A stretch of DNA of 64,000 nt from an uncultured Pelagibacteraceae bacterium (GTDB lineage: Bacteria; Pseudomonadota; Alphaproteobacteria; Pelagibacterales; Pelagibacteraceae), in assembly GCA_902620585.1 (NCBI GenBank), contig CACNJC010000003.1, forward strand, positions 1-64,000, written 5' to 3'. This document shows, one piece after another, positions 26,667-38,060 of this stretch. The translations under genes were made by a program, and so were the position numbers. The notes below the pieces were generated by a model that had not been told where the DNA came from, searched no databases, and saw only the letters and a program-made list of their open reading frames with translations. The stretch's first letter is position 1; the number at the start of each line of letters is the position of its first letter.

Positions 26667-28574
26667 TTAGTTTATAATTAAATAAGTTAATAAAATAGAT
26701 AGTCCAATTAACATCACAAACGCATAATCATAAATAAAACCAGTTTGAAATTTTCCAGCTTTATTCGAAACAAATTTAACTAATTTTGAAATTCCATCAG
26801 GACCAAATCTATCAATTGTTCCTAAGTCACCTTTTTTCCAAAAGAAAGAGCCAATCTTTTTTAGAGGAGCTACGATAATGACATCATATAGCTCGTCAAT
26901 ATACCATTTGTTTAATAAAAAATTGTATAAAGGTAAGTTGGTATTTTTAAAACTATCTAAAATTTTCGTATTAGAGATGAAATAATAATAAGACAACGGT
27001 ATCGCTAAAACTACTAAACAAGGCGTAAGCAATAAAAACCAAATTGGGATATCATCGTGTTTAATTTCCTCAAGAAAAAATACCGATGTCTTCCAGAAAT
27101 CATTGCTATGGTGACCAATTAAAATTTCTTTAAAAAGGAATCCACAAAAAATAGCACCAATAGCTAAAAAAAATAATGGTAGTAACATAACTAGTGGTGA
27201 CTCGTGAGTTTCTTTTATTGATAAGGTTTTATTATTGTAATCACCATGAAATGTTTTAAAGAATAGTCTCCAAGAATATATAGATGTTAGAAATGCTGTT
27301 GAAATGCCTATGATAGCTGCATAGTTTCCTAACAACGAATTACTCAAATAAGCAAACTCTATAATTGCATCTTTTGAATAAAAACCAGATAAAAAAGGGA
27401 AACCTGTTAATGCCAAAGTTCCAATAAGCATAAAGACATAGGTAAAAGGAAGTTTTTTTCTGACTCCGCCCATGTTCCTTATATCTTGCTCGTCTTTAAA
27501 AGCATGTATCACTGAACCTGATCCTAAAAATAATAATGCTTTAAAAAAAGCATGTGTAAATAAATGAAACATTGCAACATGATAAGCCCCTACACCTGCA
27601 GCAAAAAACATGTAACCTAATTGACTACAAGTTGAGTAAGCAACAATCTTTTTTATATCATTTTGAACAAGCGCTACCGAGGCTGCAAATATTGCTGTAA
27701 TCATCCCAACAATCGTCACTAAATTCAATGCTGTTTGTGAGAACTCAAATAAAGGTGAACATCTTACTACAAGGAATACTCCTGCTGTTACCATTGTGGC
27801 TGCATGGATTAAAGCTGAAACAGGTGTTGGACCTTCCATTGCATCTGGAAGCCAGGTATGTAACAAAAATTGAGCTGATTTTCCCATTGCTCCAATAAAT
27901 AAAAAGATACAAATTAGAGTTATTAAGCTTGATTCAAATCCGAAAAATGAAATTTTTTTATCTATAAATTGAGGTGTTAATTGAAAGACTTCATCGAAAT
28001 TAATTGTACCAAAATAATAAAAAATTATAAAAATACCAATAGCTAACCCAAAATCACCTACTCGATTGACAATAAATGCTTTTATTGCGGCATTGTTCGC
28101 TGTTTCTCTTTTATACCAAAATCCAATTAGTAAATATGAACATAAGCCAACACCTTCCCAGCCAAAAAATAATTGTAAAAAATTATCTGAAACAACAAGA
28201 GCTAACATTGAAAAAGTGAAAAGTGAAAGATAAGACATAAACCGAGGTTTATGAGGATCATGACTCATATAGCCAATGGAATAAATATGCACCAAAGCTG
28301 AAATTAAAGTTACAACAACTAGCATAATTGAACTTAGTGGATCTATATTGATAGACCAATTTGCTTTAAATGCTCCTGAACTTATCCATTCAAAAATTTT
28401 GTAATTTCCATAAATATCATTATTAATTCCTTTGTAAAAAACAAATACTGATAAAACTGCTGATACACTTATAAAAAAACTAGTGATAATTTCTGAAAAA
28501 TACCTTGTAGTCGATCTACCTAGGTAGCCAACTATAGCTCCAAGTAATGGAAGAAAAATTATTGCGTATTCCAT
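26667..28574 (-). CDS. nuoL: NADH-quinone oxidoreductase subunit L
   Basis: Largest proton-pumping subunit, 635 aa, with the antiporter core and the C-terminal lateral amphipathic helix plus anchor. GWEGVGLCSYLLIGFWY, AQFLLHTWLPDAMEGPTPVSALIHAATMVTAGVFL and NDIKKIVAYSTCSQLGYMFFA are the family signatures. No gap to nuoK and one base to nuoM. Confidence 0.97.
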   Translation of the reverse strand: MEYAIIFLPLLGAIVGYLGRSTTRYFSEIITSFFISVSAVLSVFVFYKGINNDIYGNYKIFEWISSGAFKANWSINIDPLSSIMLVVVTLISALVHIYSIGYMSHDPHKPRFMSYLSLFTFSMLALVVSDNFLQLFFGWEGVGLCSYLLIGFWYKRETANNAAIKAFIVNRVGDFGLAIGIFIIFYYFGTINFDEVFQLTPQFIDKKISFFGFESSLITLICIFLFIGAMGKSAQFLLHTWLPDAMEGPTPVSALIHAATMVTAGVFLVVRCSPLFEFSQTALNLVTIVGMITAIFAASVALVQNDIKKIVAYSTCSQLGYMFFAAGVGAYHVAMFHLFTHAFFKALLFLGSGSVIHAFKDEQDIRNMGGVRKKLPFTYVFMLIGTLALTGFPFLSGFYSKDAIIEFAYLSNSLLGNYAAIIGISTAFLTSIYSWRLFFKTFHGDYNNKTLSIKETHESPLVMLLPLFFLAIGAIFCGFLFKEILIGHHSNDFWKTSVFFLEEIKHDDIPIWFLLLTPCLVVLAIPLSYYYFISNTKILDSFKNTNLPLYNFLLNKWYIDELYDVIIVAPLKKIGSFFWKKGDLGTIDRFGPDGISKLVKFVSNKAGKFQTGFIYDYAFVMLIGLSILLTYLIIN

Positions 28575-28886
28575 TTATCCTTTCATTCCATGAATATCTT
28601 CAACCCGAATTGATCCTCGATTTCTGTAGTAAACCACTATAATTGCTAGTCCTATAGCTGCTTCTGCTGCTGCAACAGTCAAAATAAGCATAGTAAAAAT
28701 TTGTCCAACAATATCTCCTGAGAAAATAGAAAATGATATTAGATTTATATTTACTGAAAGAAGTATTAGTTCTATTGACATCAATATAACGATAACGTTC
28801 TTTCTATTAAGAAAAATTCCCATGACCCCTAAGAAAAATATAATTGCTCCCAGTGACAAATAGTGACCTAAACCTATTTCAATCAT
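28575..28886 (-). CDS. nuoK: NADH-quinone oxidoreductase subunit K
   Basis: Three-helix subunit, 103 aa. [44 protein letters not shown] holds the conserved membrane Glu in TM2, and [25 protein letters not shown] the second in TM3. Part of the E-channel linking the quinone site to the pumps. Overlaps nuoJ by 8 bases. Confidence 0.96.
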   Translation of the reverse strand: MIEIGLGHYLSLGAIIFFLGVMGIFLNRKNVIVILMSIELILLSVNINLISFSIFSGDIVGQIFTMLILTVAAAEAAIGLAIIVVYYRNRGSIRVEDIHGMKG

Positions 28887-29505
28887 CTATTTTTACTCCT
28901 TTGTTAGACTCGACTTTTAATAATTGTACAGAGGACTCCGGATCTCTTGATATTTGTTTAAAATAGTTTTGTTTTTTCACCCCTGATCTTTTTCTAAAAG
29001 TAAGCAATATAGCGCCAATCATTGATAAAAGTAGAATAACACCAGCTATTTGAAAATATAAAATATAGTCAGTGTACATAACTAATCCTAATTGATGAGT
29101 ATTAGAAATATTTGAAATCTCAAGCGTGCTACTGTTCATTAAGTTGTCTTTTTGCTTCCATCCTCCTACAACTACAAGTAATTCTAAAAAAATTAATACA
29201 CTTACAATTAATCCCGTGGGAATATGTGTTGATTTTTTTCCAATAAACCAAGATTGTTTTTGTTCTGCTACGTTTAACATCATTACAACAAATAAAAACA
29301 ATACTGCTACGGCACCAACATAAACAATAAGAATAATCATGCCTAAGAATTCAGCACCTACCATTATGAATAAACAACCGACTGAAATAAAATCCAAAAT
29401 TAAAAAAAATACTGAATTTACTGTATTCCTAGATGTAATTACCATTAGGGAGGAAAATATCGCTATTATTGAAAAAAAATAAAAAAATAAAGTATGAGTT
29501 AGCAT
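28879..29505 (-). CDS. nuoJ: NADH-quinone oxidoreductase subunit J
   Basis: Membrane subunit with about five TMs, 208 aa. [42 protein letters not shown] carries the pi-bulge helix region typical of NuoJ. The C-terminal tail ([26 protein letters not shown]) is polar. It follows nuoI with no gap. Confidence 0.94.
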   Translation of the reverse strand: MLTHTLFFYFFSIIAIFSSLMVITSRNTVNSVFFLILDFISVGCLFIMVGAEFLGMIILIVYVGAVAVLFLFVVMMLNVAEQKQSWFIGKKSTHIPTGLIVSVLIFLELLVVVGGWKQKDNLMNSSTLEISNISNTHQLGLVMYTDYILYFQIAGVILLLSMIGAILLTFRKRSGVKKQNYFKQISRDPESSVQLLKVESNKGVKIDD

Positions 29506-29991
29506 TTATCTGTAGGGTTTATCTAACTTTATATTTTTAGCTAGAACTGACTCCCATCTATCTCCGTTATCTAATAATTTCTGTTTATTATAATAAAGTT
29601 CCTCTCTTGTTTCTGTTGCAAACTCAAAATTTGGACCTTGAACTATCGCATCAACTGGGCAAGACTCTTGGCATAAACCACAATAAATACATTTCAACAT
29701 ATCGATATCATATCTTGTTGTTTTTCTACTGCCATCTGACCTTTCAGTAGACTCTATGGTAATCGCTTGAGCCGGACAGACTGCTTCACATAATTTGCAA
29801 GCGATACATCTCTCTTCACCATTAGGATATCTTCTTAAAGCATGTTCACCCCTCATTCGTGGACTGATTGAACCTTTTTCGAATGGATAGTTTATTGTTT
29901 TTGATTTTTTAAAAATTTCTTTAACGGCCATAATTAAACCTTTGATAAACTCTATTAGAAAAATCGTTTTTAATATTCTGTTAATGCTCAT
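29506..29991 (-). CDS. nuoI: NADH-quinone oxidoreductase subunit I (two 4Fe-4S clusters)
   Basis: 161 aa, ferredoxin-like subunit carrying clusters N6a and N6b between the hydrophilic arm and the quinone site. The two motifs are [15 protein letters not shown] and [15 protein letters not shown], each with the outlying Cys-Pro. [18 protein letters not shown] is the conserved lead-in. Overlaps nuoH by one base. Confidence 0.97.
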   Translation of the reverse strand: MSINRILKTIFLIEFIKGLIMAVKEIFKKSKTINYPFEKGSISPRMRGEHALRRYPNGEERCIACKLCEAVCPAQAITIESTERSDGSRKTTRYDIDMLKCIYCGLCQESCPVDAIVQGPNFEFATETREELYYNKQKLLDNGDRWESVLAKNIKLDKPYR

Positions 29992-30998
29992 TAAAAGTTT
30001 CCATTTGGCAATTTGTTAAAATAAAATAAAAAACTCGCTGTTAAAACCAAATATATTAAAGAAAAAGGTAAAAAGATTTTCCATCCTAATCTCATAAGTT
30101 GGTCATATCTATACCTTGGAACAATGGCTTTGATTAAAGCAAATAGTAAAAATAAAAATAATATTTTTAATATCATCCATAATGGAGCTGGTATTAAATT
30201 AATAGGATAAACGTCTAAAATAGGAAGCCACCCTCCTAAAAATAATATTGAACCCATAGCACACATTAATAAAATATTCGCATATTCACCTAACCAAAAC
30301 ATTGCATACATCATTCCAGAGTACTCTGTTTGGTAGCCAGCAACTAATTCGGCCTCTGCTTCCGGTAAATCAAACGGGGGTCTATTTGTTTCAGCTAATG
30401 CTGATATAAAAAAAATTACAAACATTGGAAATAAAGGAATTACATACCATAAGTCTTTTTGAGCTAATACGATGTCTTTCAAATTTAATGAACCTACGCA
30501 AAGAAGAACGTTAATTATAATTATGCCAATTGAAACTTCGTACGAAACCATTTGAGCTGCGGACCTAATTGCTCCTAAAAATGGATATTTTGAGTTTGAG
30601 GCCCAACCACCCATTATAATTCCGTAAACTCCAAGAGATGATATAGCAAATAAATATAAAATTCCTACATTGATATCTGCTAAAACAATTTGCTCACTTA
30701 TTGGGATAACTGCCCAAGCTACTAGTGCTAAAGTCATTGTGACAATAGGAGCTAAAATGAAAACAACTTTATTCGCACTAGCAGGTATAATTATCTCTTT
30801 AAATATATATTTTAATGCATCAGCTATAGTTTGAAAAAGTCCGAAAGGCCCAACAACATTAGGTCCCTTTCTTTTTTGGACTAAACCCCAAACTCTTCTA
30901 TCAAGCCAAACTATCATTGCTACCGATACTAACATCGGTACCAATAAAAAAACTATTTTATATAACTCGTTTCCTAAAATTTGAAAATATTCTAACAT
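29991..30998 (-). CDS. nuoH: NADH-quinone oxidoreductase subunit H
   Basis: Membrane subunit forming the quinone chamber, about eight TMs. [75 protein letters not shown] and [27 protein letters not shown] are diagnostic. The ORF track starts at 31046 on a GTG inside nuoG. The ATG at 30998 ([14 protein letters not shown]) overlaps the nuoG stop as TAATG and gives 335 aa, matching family length, so I use it. Confidence 0.96.
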   Translation of the reverse strand: MLEYFQILGNELYKIVFLLVPMLVSVAMIVWLDRRVWGLVQKRKGPNVVGPFGLFQTIADALKYIFKEIIIPASANKVVFILAPIVTMTLALVAWAVIPISEQIVLADINVGILYLFAISSLGVYGIIMGGWASNSKYPFLGAIRSAAQMVSYEVSIGIIIINVLLCVGSLNLKDIVLAQKDLWYVIPLFPMFVIFFISALAETNRPPFDLPEAEAELVAGYQTEYSGMMYAMFWLGEYANILLMCAMGSILFLGGWLPILDVYPINLIPAPLWMILKILFLFLLFALIKAIVPRYRYDQLMRLGWKIFLPFSLIYLVLTASFLFYFNKLPNGNF

Positions 30999-33049
30999 TA
31001 ATCTGTAGTTCCAGTCTTTTTTAAATTTTGTCTTATTTGTCTGCACTCGCTCATTGTCTTTGATGAACGTGAAATAGAATTTGAAAAATAATAGTCCAAA
31101 TATTTTATATTGATATCTTCACTAACAAACTCTGTTTTTATTTTATCGTCTAAAACTTTTTTAAATTCAGGAAGTTCATTAATCTTAGAAAAATTTTGGA
31201 TTGAATTTAAAGACTCTTTTCTCAATAAATCAAATTTTAAAAGTTCACTTTTATTTCCTAATTTTTGTATTAGAATATTAAAAATTCTCCAGTCTTCTTT
31301 AGCTTCACCAATAGGGTATGAGGCTTTTTTTGACTCTTGAACTCTGCCCTCTAAATTTTCATAAAGACCATTTTGCTCAGTAAAAGTAGCGCTTGGTAAA
31401 ATCACGTCAGCTATTTCTGCACCTCTATCTCCGTGACTCCCTTGATAAACTATGAATTCATTTTCTTTTTTTATTTGTAAATTATCTGAACCGAGTAAAT
31501 ATAAAAATTTAAATTTATTTGTACTTAATTTTTCAAAAAAAGTGTAATCATCTCCTTTGTTTTTTATGATATTTAGATCGATCAATCCCACTGTTGAAGC
31601 GTTTTGAATTAAGATATTTAAAGCATTCCAATCTTTATTTATGTAATTGTTTGTATTTAAAAAATTTTTTAATTCTTCAAAAATATATTTACCGCTTTTA
31701 GTTTCTAAAGCTGACTCACCAATAATTACTATGGGTTTCTTTGCTGAAAGTAATTTTTTACAAAATTCTCCCTCTTTGTTAATAATTTTTCTAATCTCGT
31801 CAGTTTTAGATCCAATAATCTTATAATTATAAGTAAGGTCTCCTGGATCACCAATTGAATAAATTGGTGTGTTGTTAGTCACTTTTGCTTTTCTTATTCT
31901 TGCATTAAGCATTGTTGCTTCGTGTCTAGGGTTGGTTCCAATTAAAAGTATCAAGTCTGACTCTTCAATACCTTTTATTGAAGAATTAAAAATATAATTC
32001 ATTTTTTCGCTTGGATTAATATAAAATTTTTTTTCTCTAAATTCTAAATTGTCACTTTTTAAAATTTTAAATAGTTTTTTAAAGCCTGTGGTGTTTTCTA
32101 AGCTAACCATATCTCCTATATGTCCAGCTATATCTTCGGATTTAGTATTTTTGATCTTTTCTAGTATGATGTTAATTGCTTCTTCCCAACTTGCTTTTTG
32201 GAATTTATTATTTTTTTTAACGTAAGGAGTATCTAGTCTTTGTTTTAAAAGACCATCGCACGAATATCTTGTTTTATCAGAAATCCATTCTTCGTTTATG
32301 TCATTGTTGAGACGTGGTAATATCCTTTTTACCTCCCAATTATAAGTATCGACTCTAATATTTGATCCAACTGCATCCATCACATCAATGGTTTCGGTTT
32401 TTTTAAGCTCCCATGGTCTAGCTTCAAAAGCGTAAGGCTTTGATGTTAAAGCTCCCACTGGGCAAAGATCGATTACATTAGCAGAAAGCTCTGACTCCAT
32501 AGATTTTTCTAAATAAGTTGTGATTTCCATGTCTTCCCCTCTTCCGATGGCACCAATTTCTGGAACTCCAGCAACCTCAGTCGCAAATCTTACACACCTA
32601 GTGCAGTGAATACATCTAGTCATCTGAGTTTTTATTAAAGGACCCATATATTTTTCTTTAACTGTTCTTTTATTTTCAACAAATCTTGATTTATCTACTC
32701 CATAATACAAAGACTGATCTTGTAGATCGCATTCTCCACCTTGATCACAAACAGGACAATCTAAGGGATGATTAGCTAATAAAAATTCCATAACTCCTTT
32801 TCTTGCTTTTTCTACAAAAGGTGTATTTGTTTTAATATTCATTCCTTCGGTCGCTGGCATGGCACAAGAAGCGATTGGTTTTGCTGATTTTTCCATTTCT
32901 ACAAGACACATCCTGCAATTTCCTGCTATTGATAATTTTTCATGGTAACAAAATCTTGGTATTTCTACATCAGCCAACTCACAAGCTTGAAGAACTGTCA
33001 TTCCTTTTTCAAATTCTATTTCTTTACCATTAATCGTAATTTTAGGCAT
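30998..33049 (-). CDS. nuoG: NADH-quinone oxidoreductase subunit G
   Basis: 683 aa iron-sulfur subunit. The N-terminal 2Fe-2S domain has [15 protein letters not shown] and a later Cys near residue 65; then the His/Cys-ligated cluster region [17 protein letters not shown], two 4Fe-4S clusters ([10 protein letters not shown] and CPVGAL), and a molybdopterin-oxidoreductase-like domain without cofactor (about 220-600). Length and domain order are of the alphaproteobacterial/mitochondrial type. Overlaps nuoF by 8 bases. Confidence 0.96.
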   Translation of the reverse strand: MPKITINGKEIEFEKGMTVLQACELADVEIPRFCYHEKLSIAGNCRMCLVEMEKSAKPIASCAMPATEGMNIKTNTPFVEKARKGVMEFLLANHPLDCPVCDQGGECDLQDQSLYYGVDKSRFVENKRTVKEKYMGPLIKTQMTRCIHCTRCVRFATEVAGVPEIGAIGRGEDMEITTYLEKSMESELSANVIDLCPVGALTSKPYAFEARPWELKKTETIDVMDAVGSNIRVDTYNWEVKRILPRLNNDINEEWISDKTRYSCDGLLKQRLDTPYVKKNNKFQKASWEEAINIILEKIKNTKSEDIAGHIGDMVSLENTTGFKKLFKILKSDNLEFREKKFYINPSEKMNYIFNSSIKGIEESDLILLIGTNPRHEATMLNARIRKAKVTNNTPIYSIGDPGDLTYNYKIIGSKTDEIRKIINKEGEFCKKLLSAKKPIVIIGESALETKSGKYIFEELKNFLNTNNYINKDWNALNILIQNASTVGLIDLNIIKNKGDDYTFFEKLSTNKFKFLYLLGSDNLQIKKENEFIVYQGSHGDRGAEIADVILPSATFTEQNGLYENLEGRVQESKKASYPIGEAKEDWRIFNILIQKLGNKSELLKFDLLRKESLNSIQNFSKINELPEFKKVLDDKIKTEFVSEDINIKYLDYYFSNSISRSSKTMSECRQIRQNLKKTGTTD

Positions 33050-34373
33050 TTTTGTTTTCCAATAAGTGTTGATCTACCAAATAAGGATTGTTAATTTTTT
33101 TCTTTATCAAAGGCTCTTCTCTACATCTGCTTTCTATTTCTTTTCTAAAATGTCTTAATAATCCTTGTACTGGCCAAGCTGACCCCTCACCAAAAGCACA
33201 AATTGTATGTCCTTCAATTTGTTTTGTTACGTCAGATAATAAATCTATATCACTTAAAGTTGCTTTTCTTTTTTCTACGCGATCAAGTATTCTCCACATC
33301 CATCCTGCTCCCTCTCTACAAGGAGTGCATTGTCCACAACTTTCATGTTTATAAAATCTTGCAATTCTAGCCATGCATGCAACAATATCTTGTTGTTTAT
33401 TAATTACGACTATTCCAGCCGTCCCTAAACCACTCTTATTTTCAATTAAAGAGTCAAAATCCATAGTAATAGTTTCACATATTTTTTTTGGTAACAATGG
33501 CATAGATGATCCACCTGGAATTACAGCTTGAAGATTATCCCAACCACCGATTACTCCACCAGCATGTTTCTCGATTAATTCTCTCAAAGGTATTCCCATT
33601 TCTTCTTCAACATTACATGGTGAGTTCACATTGCCTGATATACAAAATATTTTTGTACCTGTATTTTTTGGTTTACCGATTGAAGCAAACCATTTTCCAC
33701 CTTTTCTTAAAATTGTAGGAACAACTGCAATAGTTTCAACATTATTAACTATTGTTGGGCAACCATATAATCCTACTAAGGCTGGAAATGGTGGTTTTAA
33801 TCTTGGTTGACCTTTATTTCCTTCTATACTTTCTAATAACGCTGTTTCTTCACCACATATGTATGCTCCAGCTCCGTAGTGTATATGTATATCGAAATCC
33901 CATTCAGAACCGCATGCATTTTTACCTAAATAGTTTTTTTCATAAGCTTGATTTATTGCCTCCTGTAATCTCTGTCCTTCTTTTAGATATTCACCTCTTA
34001 TATATATGTAACAAACATGCGCATTAACCGCGTAGCCAGCAATTAAGCATCCCTCAATTAATTTTTGAGGTTCAAATCGTAAAATATCTCTGTCTTTACA
34101 AGTTCCAGGTTCAGACTCGTCAGCATTTATCACTAAATAATGAGGCCTAGATCCCACTTCTTTCGGAGCAAAAGACCATTTAAGACCAGTTGAAAAACCT
34201 GCTCCACCTCTACCCCTTAATTCAGAAGCTTTAACCTCATTAATTATCCAATCTCTTCCTTTAGAGATAATACTTTTAGTATCTTTCCAGTCATCTCTTT
34301 CAACAGCTTTATCAATTTCCCAACCAAATTGATTATAAAGATTTTTAAAAATTTTATCTTCAGGTTTAAGCAT
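33042..34373 (-). CDS. nuoF: NADH-quinone oxidoreductase subunit F
   Basis: NADH-binding flavoprotein (FMN and cluster N3). The glycine-rich NADH loop [31 protein letters not shown], the FMN region [20 protein letters not shown] and the 4Fe-4S motif [12 protein letters not shown] plus a distal Cys in [14 protein letters not shown] are present. The track start (34385) is an ATG, but the next ATG at 34373 ([14 protein letters not shown]) aligns better with alphaproteobacterial starts and reduces the overlap with nuoE to 8 bases; I prefer it (443 aa). Confidence 0.95.
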   Translation of the reverse strand: MLKPEDKIFKNLYNQFGWEIDKAVERDDWKDTKSIISKGRDWIINEVKASELRGRGGAGFSTGLKWSFAPKEVGSRPHYLVINADESEPGTCKDRDILRFEPQKLIEGCLIAGYAVNAHVCYIYIRGEYLKEGQRLQEAINQAYEKNYLGKNACGSEWDFDIHIHYGAGAYICGEETALLESIEGNKGQPRLKPPFPALVGLYGCPTIVNNVETIAVVPTILRKGGKWFASIGKPKNTGTKIFCISGNVNSPCNVEEEMGIPLRELIEKHAGGVIGGWDNLQAVIPGGSSMPLLPKKICETITMDFDSLIENKSGLGTAGIVVINKQQDIVACMARIARFYKHESCGQCTPCREGAGWMWRILDRVEKRKATLSDIDLLSDVTKQIEGHTICAFGEGSAWPVQGLLRHFRKEIESRCREEPLIKKKINNPYLVDQHLLENKNA

Positions 34374-34968
34374 GCTTGTCTCCATCGTATAATCTTTTTT
34401 CAGGTGCAGTGCTTTTGCGACCTCTAAAAGATTTTGGTTTTAGCGGTTTGTTTTTTATTAATGAGTCTAAAATTTCTATAGTACTTTTTTCATCAAGATC
34501 TTCATAGTAATCGTCATTAATTTGTATCATTGGAGCATTTACACAAGCGCCTAAACATTCTACCTCCATCCATGAGCAATTCCCATTTTGTGAAACTTCA
34601 TTTTCATTAGGTGAAATTTTTTCTTTACATAATTTTACAATTTTATCTGCTCCACGAATTAAACAAGGAGTTGTTGTGCAAACTTGAACAAAGTGTTTTC
34701 CAACTGGCGCCAAATTATACATAGTATAAAATGTTGCTATCTCGTAAACTGAAATATAGGGCATTGATAAATAATTTGCTATATATTTCATTGCCGCTAA
34801 AGGTACCCAATTATTGTTTTGTCTTTGAGCAAGATATAAAAAAGGCATTACGGCGCTTTTTTTATTTTTTTGAGGATATATTTTTAAAATTTCTTCAGCT
34901 TTTTTAATATTTTCATCAGAAAATTTAAAATCTTTTGGCTGATCATCATGAACTTTTTTCAAACTCAT
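34366..34968 (-). CDS. nuoE: NADH-quinone oxidoreductase subunit E
   Basis: 200 aa thioredoxin-like 2Fe-2S protein (cluster N1a) that pairs with NuoF. Cluster ligands are in [12 protein letters not shown] and [16 protein letters not shown]. The N-terminal helical part ([43 protein letters not shown]) is typical. A short basic extension ([24 protein letters not shown]) follows the core. Overlaps nuoD by four bases. Confidence 0.95.
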   Translation of the reverse strand: MSLKKVHDDQPKDFKFSDENIKKAEEILKIYPQKNKKSAVMPFLYLAQRQNNNWVPLAAMKYIANYLSMPYISVYEIATFYTMYNLAPVGKHFVQVCTTTPCLIRGADKIVKLCKEKISPNENEVSQNGNCSWMEVECLGACVNAPMIQINDDYYEDLDEKSTIEILDSLIKNKPLKPKSFRGRKSTAPEKRLYDGDKHA

Positions 34969-36140
34969 CTGTCCACCTCTCCAAACACAATGTCTAATGA
35001 ACCCAATATAGCTGGAACATCAGCTAGCATATGACCACGAATTAAGTAGTCCATTGCTTGTAAATGTGAAAAACCTGGGGCTCTAATCTTGCATCTATAT
35101 GGCTTATTACTTCCATCTGAAATTAAATAAACACCAAATTCACCTTTTGGAGCCTCAACTGCAGTATAAACGTTGCCTTTAGGAACTCTATATCCTTCGG
35201 TAAACAATTTAAAATGATGTATTAATGCTTCCATTGATTGTTTCAGATCTTCTCTTTTAGGAGGAGTAATTTTTCCATCGATTGATAGCACAGGTCCTTT
35301 AGGTATCCTCTCAATACATTGTAAAATAATTTTAACACTTTCTCTCATTTCTTCTATTCTGCAAAGATACCGATCATAACAATCTCCATTTTTTCCAACT
35401 GGAATTTTAAAATCTAAATCATTGTAAATTTCGTACGGTTGAGATCTTCTCAAGTCCCAAGGTATTCCAGAACCTCGCAGCATGACACCGGAAAAACTAT
35501 GGTCTAAAGCTTCTTGTTTTGATACTATACCAATATCAACATTTCTTTGTTTGAAAATACGGTTATCAGTTAACAAGCCCTCTAAATCATCTATGATTTT
35601 TGGAAAAGATCTACAAAATTTTTCTATGTCTTCAATAAGTTTTAAAGGAATGTCTTGATGAACGCCTCCCGTTCTAAAATAATTAGCATGTAATCTAGAA
35701 CCTGATGCTCTTTCATAAAAAGTCATTAAAGTTTCTCTTTCTTCAAAACCCCATAATGAGGGAGTCAAAGCACCAACATCTAATGCTTGTGTTGTTACAT
35801 TTAGTATATGGCTTAAAATTCTTCCAATTTCACAAAAAATTACTCGAATGTATTTTCCACGGATTGGAACTTCAACTTTGAGTAATTTTTCTGCGGCTAA
35901 AGCAAAAGCATGCTCTTGATTCATTGGAGCAACATAGTCTAACCTATCAAAGTATGGTAAAGCTTGAGTGTAAGTTTTTTGCTCTATTAGTTTTTCTGTT
36001 CCTCTATGAAGTAATCCGATATGTGGATCTGCTTTTTCAACGACTTCACCGTCGAGTTCCAAAATCAGTCTTAAAACTCCATGCGCAGCTGGATGCTGAG
36101 GACCAAAATTTAAGTTCATTGTTTTAGTTTTTTTTTTCAT
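34965..36140 (-). CDS. nuoD: NADH-quinone oxidoreductase subunit D
   Basis: 49-kDa-type subunit lining the quinone pocket, 391 aa, separate from NuoC as in alphaproteobacteria and mitochondria. [48 protein letters not shown] and the C-terminal [39 protein letters not shown] are family hallmarks. An alternative ATG at 36119 ([10 protein letters not shown]) would remove a 17-base overlap with nuoC; both starts are plausible. Confidence 0.96.
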   Translation of the reverse strand: MKKKTKTMNLNFGPQHPAAHGVLRLILELDGEVVEKADPHIGLLHRGTEKLIEQKTYTQALPYFDRLDYVAPMNQEHAFALAAEKLLKVEVPIRGKYIRVIFCEIGRILSHILNVTTQALDVGALTPSLWGFEERETLMTFYERASGSRLHANYFRTGGVHQDIPLKLIEDIEKFCRSFPKIIDDLEGLLTDNRIFKQRNVDIGIVSKQEALDHSFSGVMLRGSGIPWDLRRSQPYEIYNDLDFKIPVGKNGDCYDRYLCRIEEMRESVKIILQCIERIPKGPVLSIDGKITPPKREDLKQSMEALIHHFKLFTEGYRVPKGNVYTAVEAPKGEFGVYLISDGSNKPYRCKIRAPGFSHLQAMDYLIRGHMLADVPAILGSLDIVFGEVDR

Positions 36141-36741
36141 TTTTTTTCGTAGCCTTTAAATCTTTAATATAATTAGTTCCCTCCCAAGGACTTTCAAAAT
36201 CAAAATTACGGTAATTCTGTTCTAGTTTGACTGGTTCATAGACAACTTTTTTTTCTTTCTCGCTATACCTAACTTCATTAAATCCAGTTAGCGGAAAATC
36301 TTTTCTAAGGGGGTGTCCTTTAAAACCATAATCTGTCAAAATTCTTCTAAGATCTGGATGATTTTTAAATTTAATTCCATACATATCAAATACTTCTCTC
36401 TCCATCCAATTTGCAGAAGGAAAAATCTTAGTAATAGATTGAATGGTTTGATTCAAACTAAACCTAATTAGTATTTTTATTCTGATATTGTTTTCATGAG
36501 ATAGTAGAAGATAAATTAGATTAAATCTCTTTTCATCTTCTGGATAGTCAACTCCTGCGATATCGATTAACTGCTTAAACTTACATGAATCATTAGATTT
36601 TAGAAATTGTAAAACATCGATTAAATCCGTTTCATTAATTTCAATTAATAATTCATCGTTATCAACTTTTGATTTTTGAACTCTGCTTGCTAACTCTGAA
36701 TTAACAAATTTTTCTAGATTATGAATTTTATTAACTTCCAT
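36124..36741 (-). CDS. nuoC: NADH-quinone oxidoreductase subunit C
   Basis: 30-kDa-type subunit, 205 aa. [75 protein letters not shown] is the diagnostic core. The C-terminus is a basic tail rich in Lys. It lies 6 bases after nuoB, the largest gap of the whole nuo-dnaE run. Confidence 0.96.
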   Translation of the reverse strand: MEVNKIHNLEKFVNSELASRVQKSKVDNDELLIEINETDLIDVLQFLKSNDSCKFKQLIDIAGVDYPEDEKRFNLIYLLLSHENNIRIKILIRFSLNQTIQSITKIFPSANWMEREVFDMYGIKFKNHPDLRRILTDYGFKGHPLRKDFPLTGFNEVRYSEKEKKVVYEPVKLEQNYRNFDFESPWEGTNYIKDLKATKKNEKKN

Positions 36742-36747
36742 TTTAAT

Positions 36748-37284
36748 TTATCTTTGTTTTGATCCTTCCCTTCTAATTTTTTTTTGAAGTTGTAAAATTC
36801 CATAAAGCAATGCTTCTGCCGATGGAGGGCAGCCTGGAACATAAATATCGACAGGTACGATTTTATCACATCCTCTAACAACAGAATATGAATAATGATA
36901 GTAACCACCGCCATTAGCGCAACTTCCCATAGATACGACATATCTTGGTTCTGGCATTTGATCATAAACTTTTCTTAAAGCTGGAGCCATTTTGTTCGTT
37001 AGTGTTCCAGCTACTATCATTACATCTGATTGTCTTGGTGAGGCTCTTGGGGCTGCACCAAATCTTTCTAAATCATATCTTGGCATTGAGGTTTGCATCA
37101 TTTCAACGGCACAACATGCCAGCCCAAAAGTCATCCAATGTAACGATCCTGTTCTAGCCCAATTAATTAAATTATCTGATGAAGTCGTAATAAATCCTTT
37201 TTCAGCAAAATCTTTTGCCAACTGTTTAAATTCTTCTGGAATTTGTTTTTCTTGATTGTTTATTTGATTAATTTTTACTCCCAT
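36748..37284 (-). CDS. nuoB: NADH-quinone oxidoreductase subunit B
   Basis: Carries cluster N2, the last before quinone. [17 protein letters not shown] holds the tandem Cys pair; [54 protein letters not shown] holds the other two ligands. The ORF track starts at 37305 on GTG. The ATG at 37284 (MGVKINQIN) is preceded by GGGAG at a good distance, overlaps nuoA by 10 bases and gives 178 aa, so I use it. Confidence 0.95.
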   Translation of the reverse strand: MGVKINQINNQEKQIPEEFKQLAKDFAEKGFITTSSDNLINWARTGSLHWMTFGLACCAVEMMQTSMPRYDLERFGAAPRASPRQSDVMIVAGTLTNKMAPALRKVYDQMPEPRYVVSMGSCANGGGYYHYSYSVVRGCDKIVPVDIYVPGCPPSAEALLYGILQLQKKIRREGSKQR

Positions 37285-37643
37285 TCTAAGGCTCCCTTTT
37301 TCCACTCATAAATAAATCCTATTGTTAATGTTCCTAGAAACACCATCATTGACCAATAACCTAAAGCACCTAAATTTCCTAAAGATATTGCCCATGGGAA
37401 AAGAAATGCAATTTCTAAATCGAAAATTATAAATAAAATAGCTACTAAATAAAATCTAACATCAAATTCCATTCTAGAGTCATCAAAAGCCTCGAAACCA
37501 CATTCATAGGCAGAGAGTTTTTCTGGGTCAGGATTGCTAGGTGAAGCTAAAAAATTTACTAAAATAAATCCTATGCTTAAAAATAAAGCTATAAATAAAA
37601 ATATTATTATAGATAAGTAATCTGATAAAAAGTTATAAATCAT
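37275..37643 (-). CDS. nuoA: NADH-quinone oxidoreductase subunit A
   Basis: 122 aa, three TM helices, first gene of the complex I operon. [43 protein letters not shown] is the conserved loop (with the quinone-site Cys) and TM2. It is followed by all other nuo genes in A-N order without inserted ORFs. A candidate -10 box lies about 60 bases upstream. Confidence 0.96.
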   Translation of the reverse strand: MIYNFLSDYLSIIIFLFIALFLSIGFILVNFLASPSNPDPEKLSAYECGFEAFDDSRMEFDVRFYLVAILFIIFDLEIAFLFPWAISLGNLGALGYWSMMVFLGTLTIGFIYEWKKGALEWE

Positions 37644-37701
37644 TTTTTTTTATTAATATCTACTTTGATGCTTAAAGCTCAAAGATTCTTATATTAATTG
37701 G

Positions 37702-37707
37702 ATTATA
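37702..37707 (-). promoter_or_regulatory. Possible -10 box of the nuo operon promoter
   Basis: The 162-base spacer between nuoA and tRNA-Asp contains a perfect TATAAT on the minus strand, about 60 bases before the nuoA ATG. I see no convincing -35 at the right distance. The spacer otherwise shows no ORF or clear hairpin. Weak evidence in AT-rich DNA, but a promoter is expected here because the operon begins at nuoA. Confidence 0.35.
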
Positions 37708-37805
37708 TATAGCACTTAATATCGAAGTGTACAGCACAAGATGGTAGCAGTTTTTTACCAACAATAATGCTAAAAATTTTGAAGATGAAAATCATTATCA
37801 ATTAG

Positions 37806-37883
37806 TGGCGGGAGTGACGGGACTCGAACCCGCGACCTCCTGCGTGACAGGCAGGCGCTCTAACCAAGCTGAGCTACACCCCC
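37806..37883 (-). tRNA. tRNA-Asp (anticodon GTC)
   Basis: On the minus strand the cloverleaf starts GGGGGTG, with D-arm TAGCTCAGCTTGGTTAGAGC, anticodon arm CCTGCCTGTCACGCAGG (loop CTGTCAC, anticodon GTC), T-arm GCGGGTTCGAGTCCCGT and acceptor CACTCCC, discriminator G, encoded CCA. One acceptor pair is G-U. It lies 11 bases after tRNA-Val and is probably cut from the same transcript. Confidence 0.96.
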
Positions 37884-37894
37884 ACAAAATTTAA

Positions 37895-37970
37895 TGGTGG
37901 GCGGTAAAGGACTCGAACCTATGACCCTCTCGGTGTAAACGAGATGCTCTACCAACTGAGCTAACCGCCC
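37895..37970 (-). tRNA. tRNA-Val (anticodon TAC)
   Basis: Minus strand GGGCGGT acceptor, TAGCTCAGTTGGTAGAGC D-arm, anticodon stem-loop TCTCG-TTTACAC-CGAGA (anticodon TAC), T-arm with GGTTCGAGTCC, acceptor ACCGCCC, discriminator A and encoded CCA. All stems pair. It is the first gene of the two-tRNA unit. Confidence 0.97.
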
Positions 37971-37988
37971 CTCTATTAAATAAATCGA

Positions 37989-38017
37989 CATATACAATAA
38001 ATAATTTATAAAGTAAA
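37989..38017 (-). promoter_or_regulatory. Putative promoter of the tRNA-Val/tRNA-Asp unit
   Basis: Minus strand TTTACT (38012-38017), 17-base spacer, TATATG (37989-37994), ending 18 bases before the tRNA-Val 5' end. Spacing is ideal for sigma-70 and leaves a short 5' leader for RNase P to remove. It lies in the 90-base divergent spacer shared with the zinc-ribbon gene. Confidence 0.5.
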
Positions 38018-38060
38018 AAAGTATTTAAGTTTTAATAAATAGCAGTATTATTGAAATATT

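Noticed and set aside
30999-31046. Longer nuoH start (GTG at 31046)
   Set aside because: It would overlap nuoG by 49 bases and adds a basic peptide atypical of NuoH; the TAATG junction at 30998 is the better start.
36714-36965. 83-aa minus-strand ORF within nuoB/nuoC
   Set aside because: Out-of-frame shadow on the same strand as nuoB; no domain and no start signal.
37644-37805. Terminator after tRNA-Asp or small RNA in the nuoA spacer
   Set aside because: No GC-containing hairpin followed by a T-tract and no conserved-looking fold; poly-T runs are background in this DNA.
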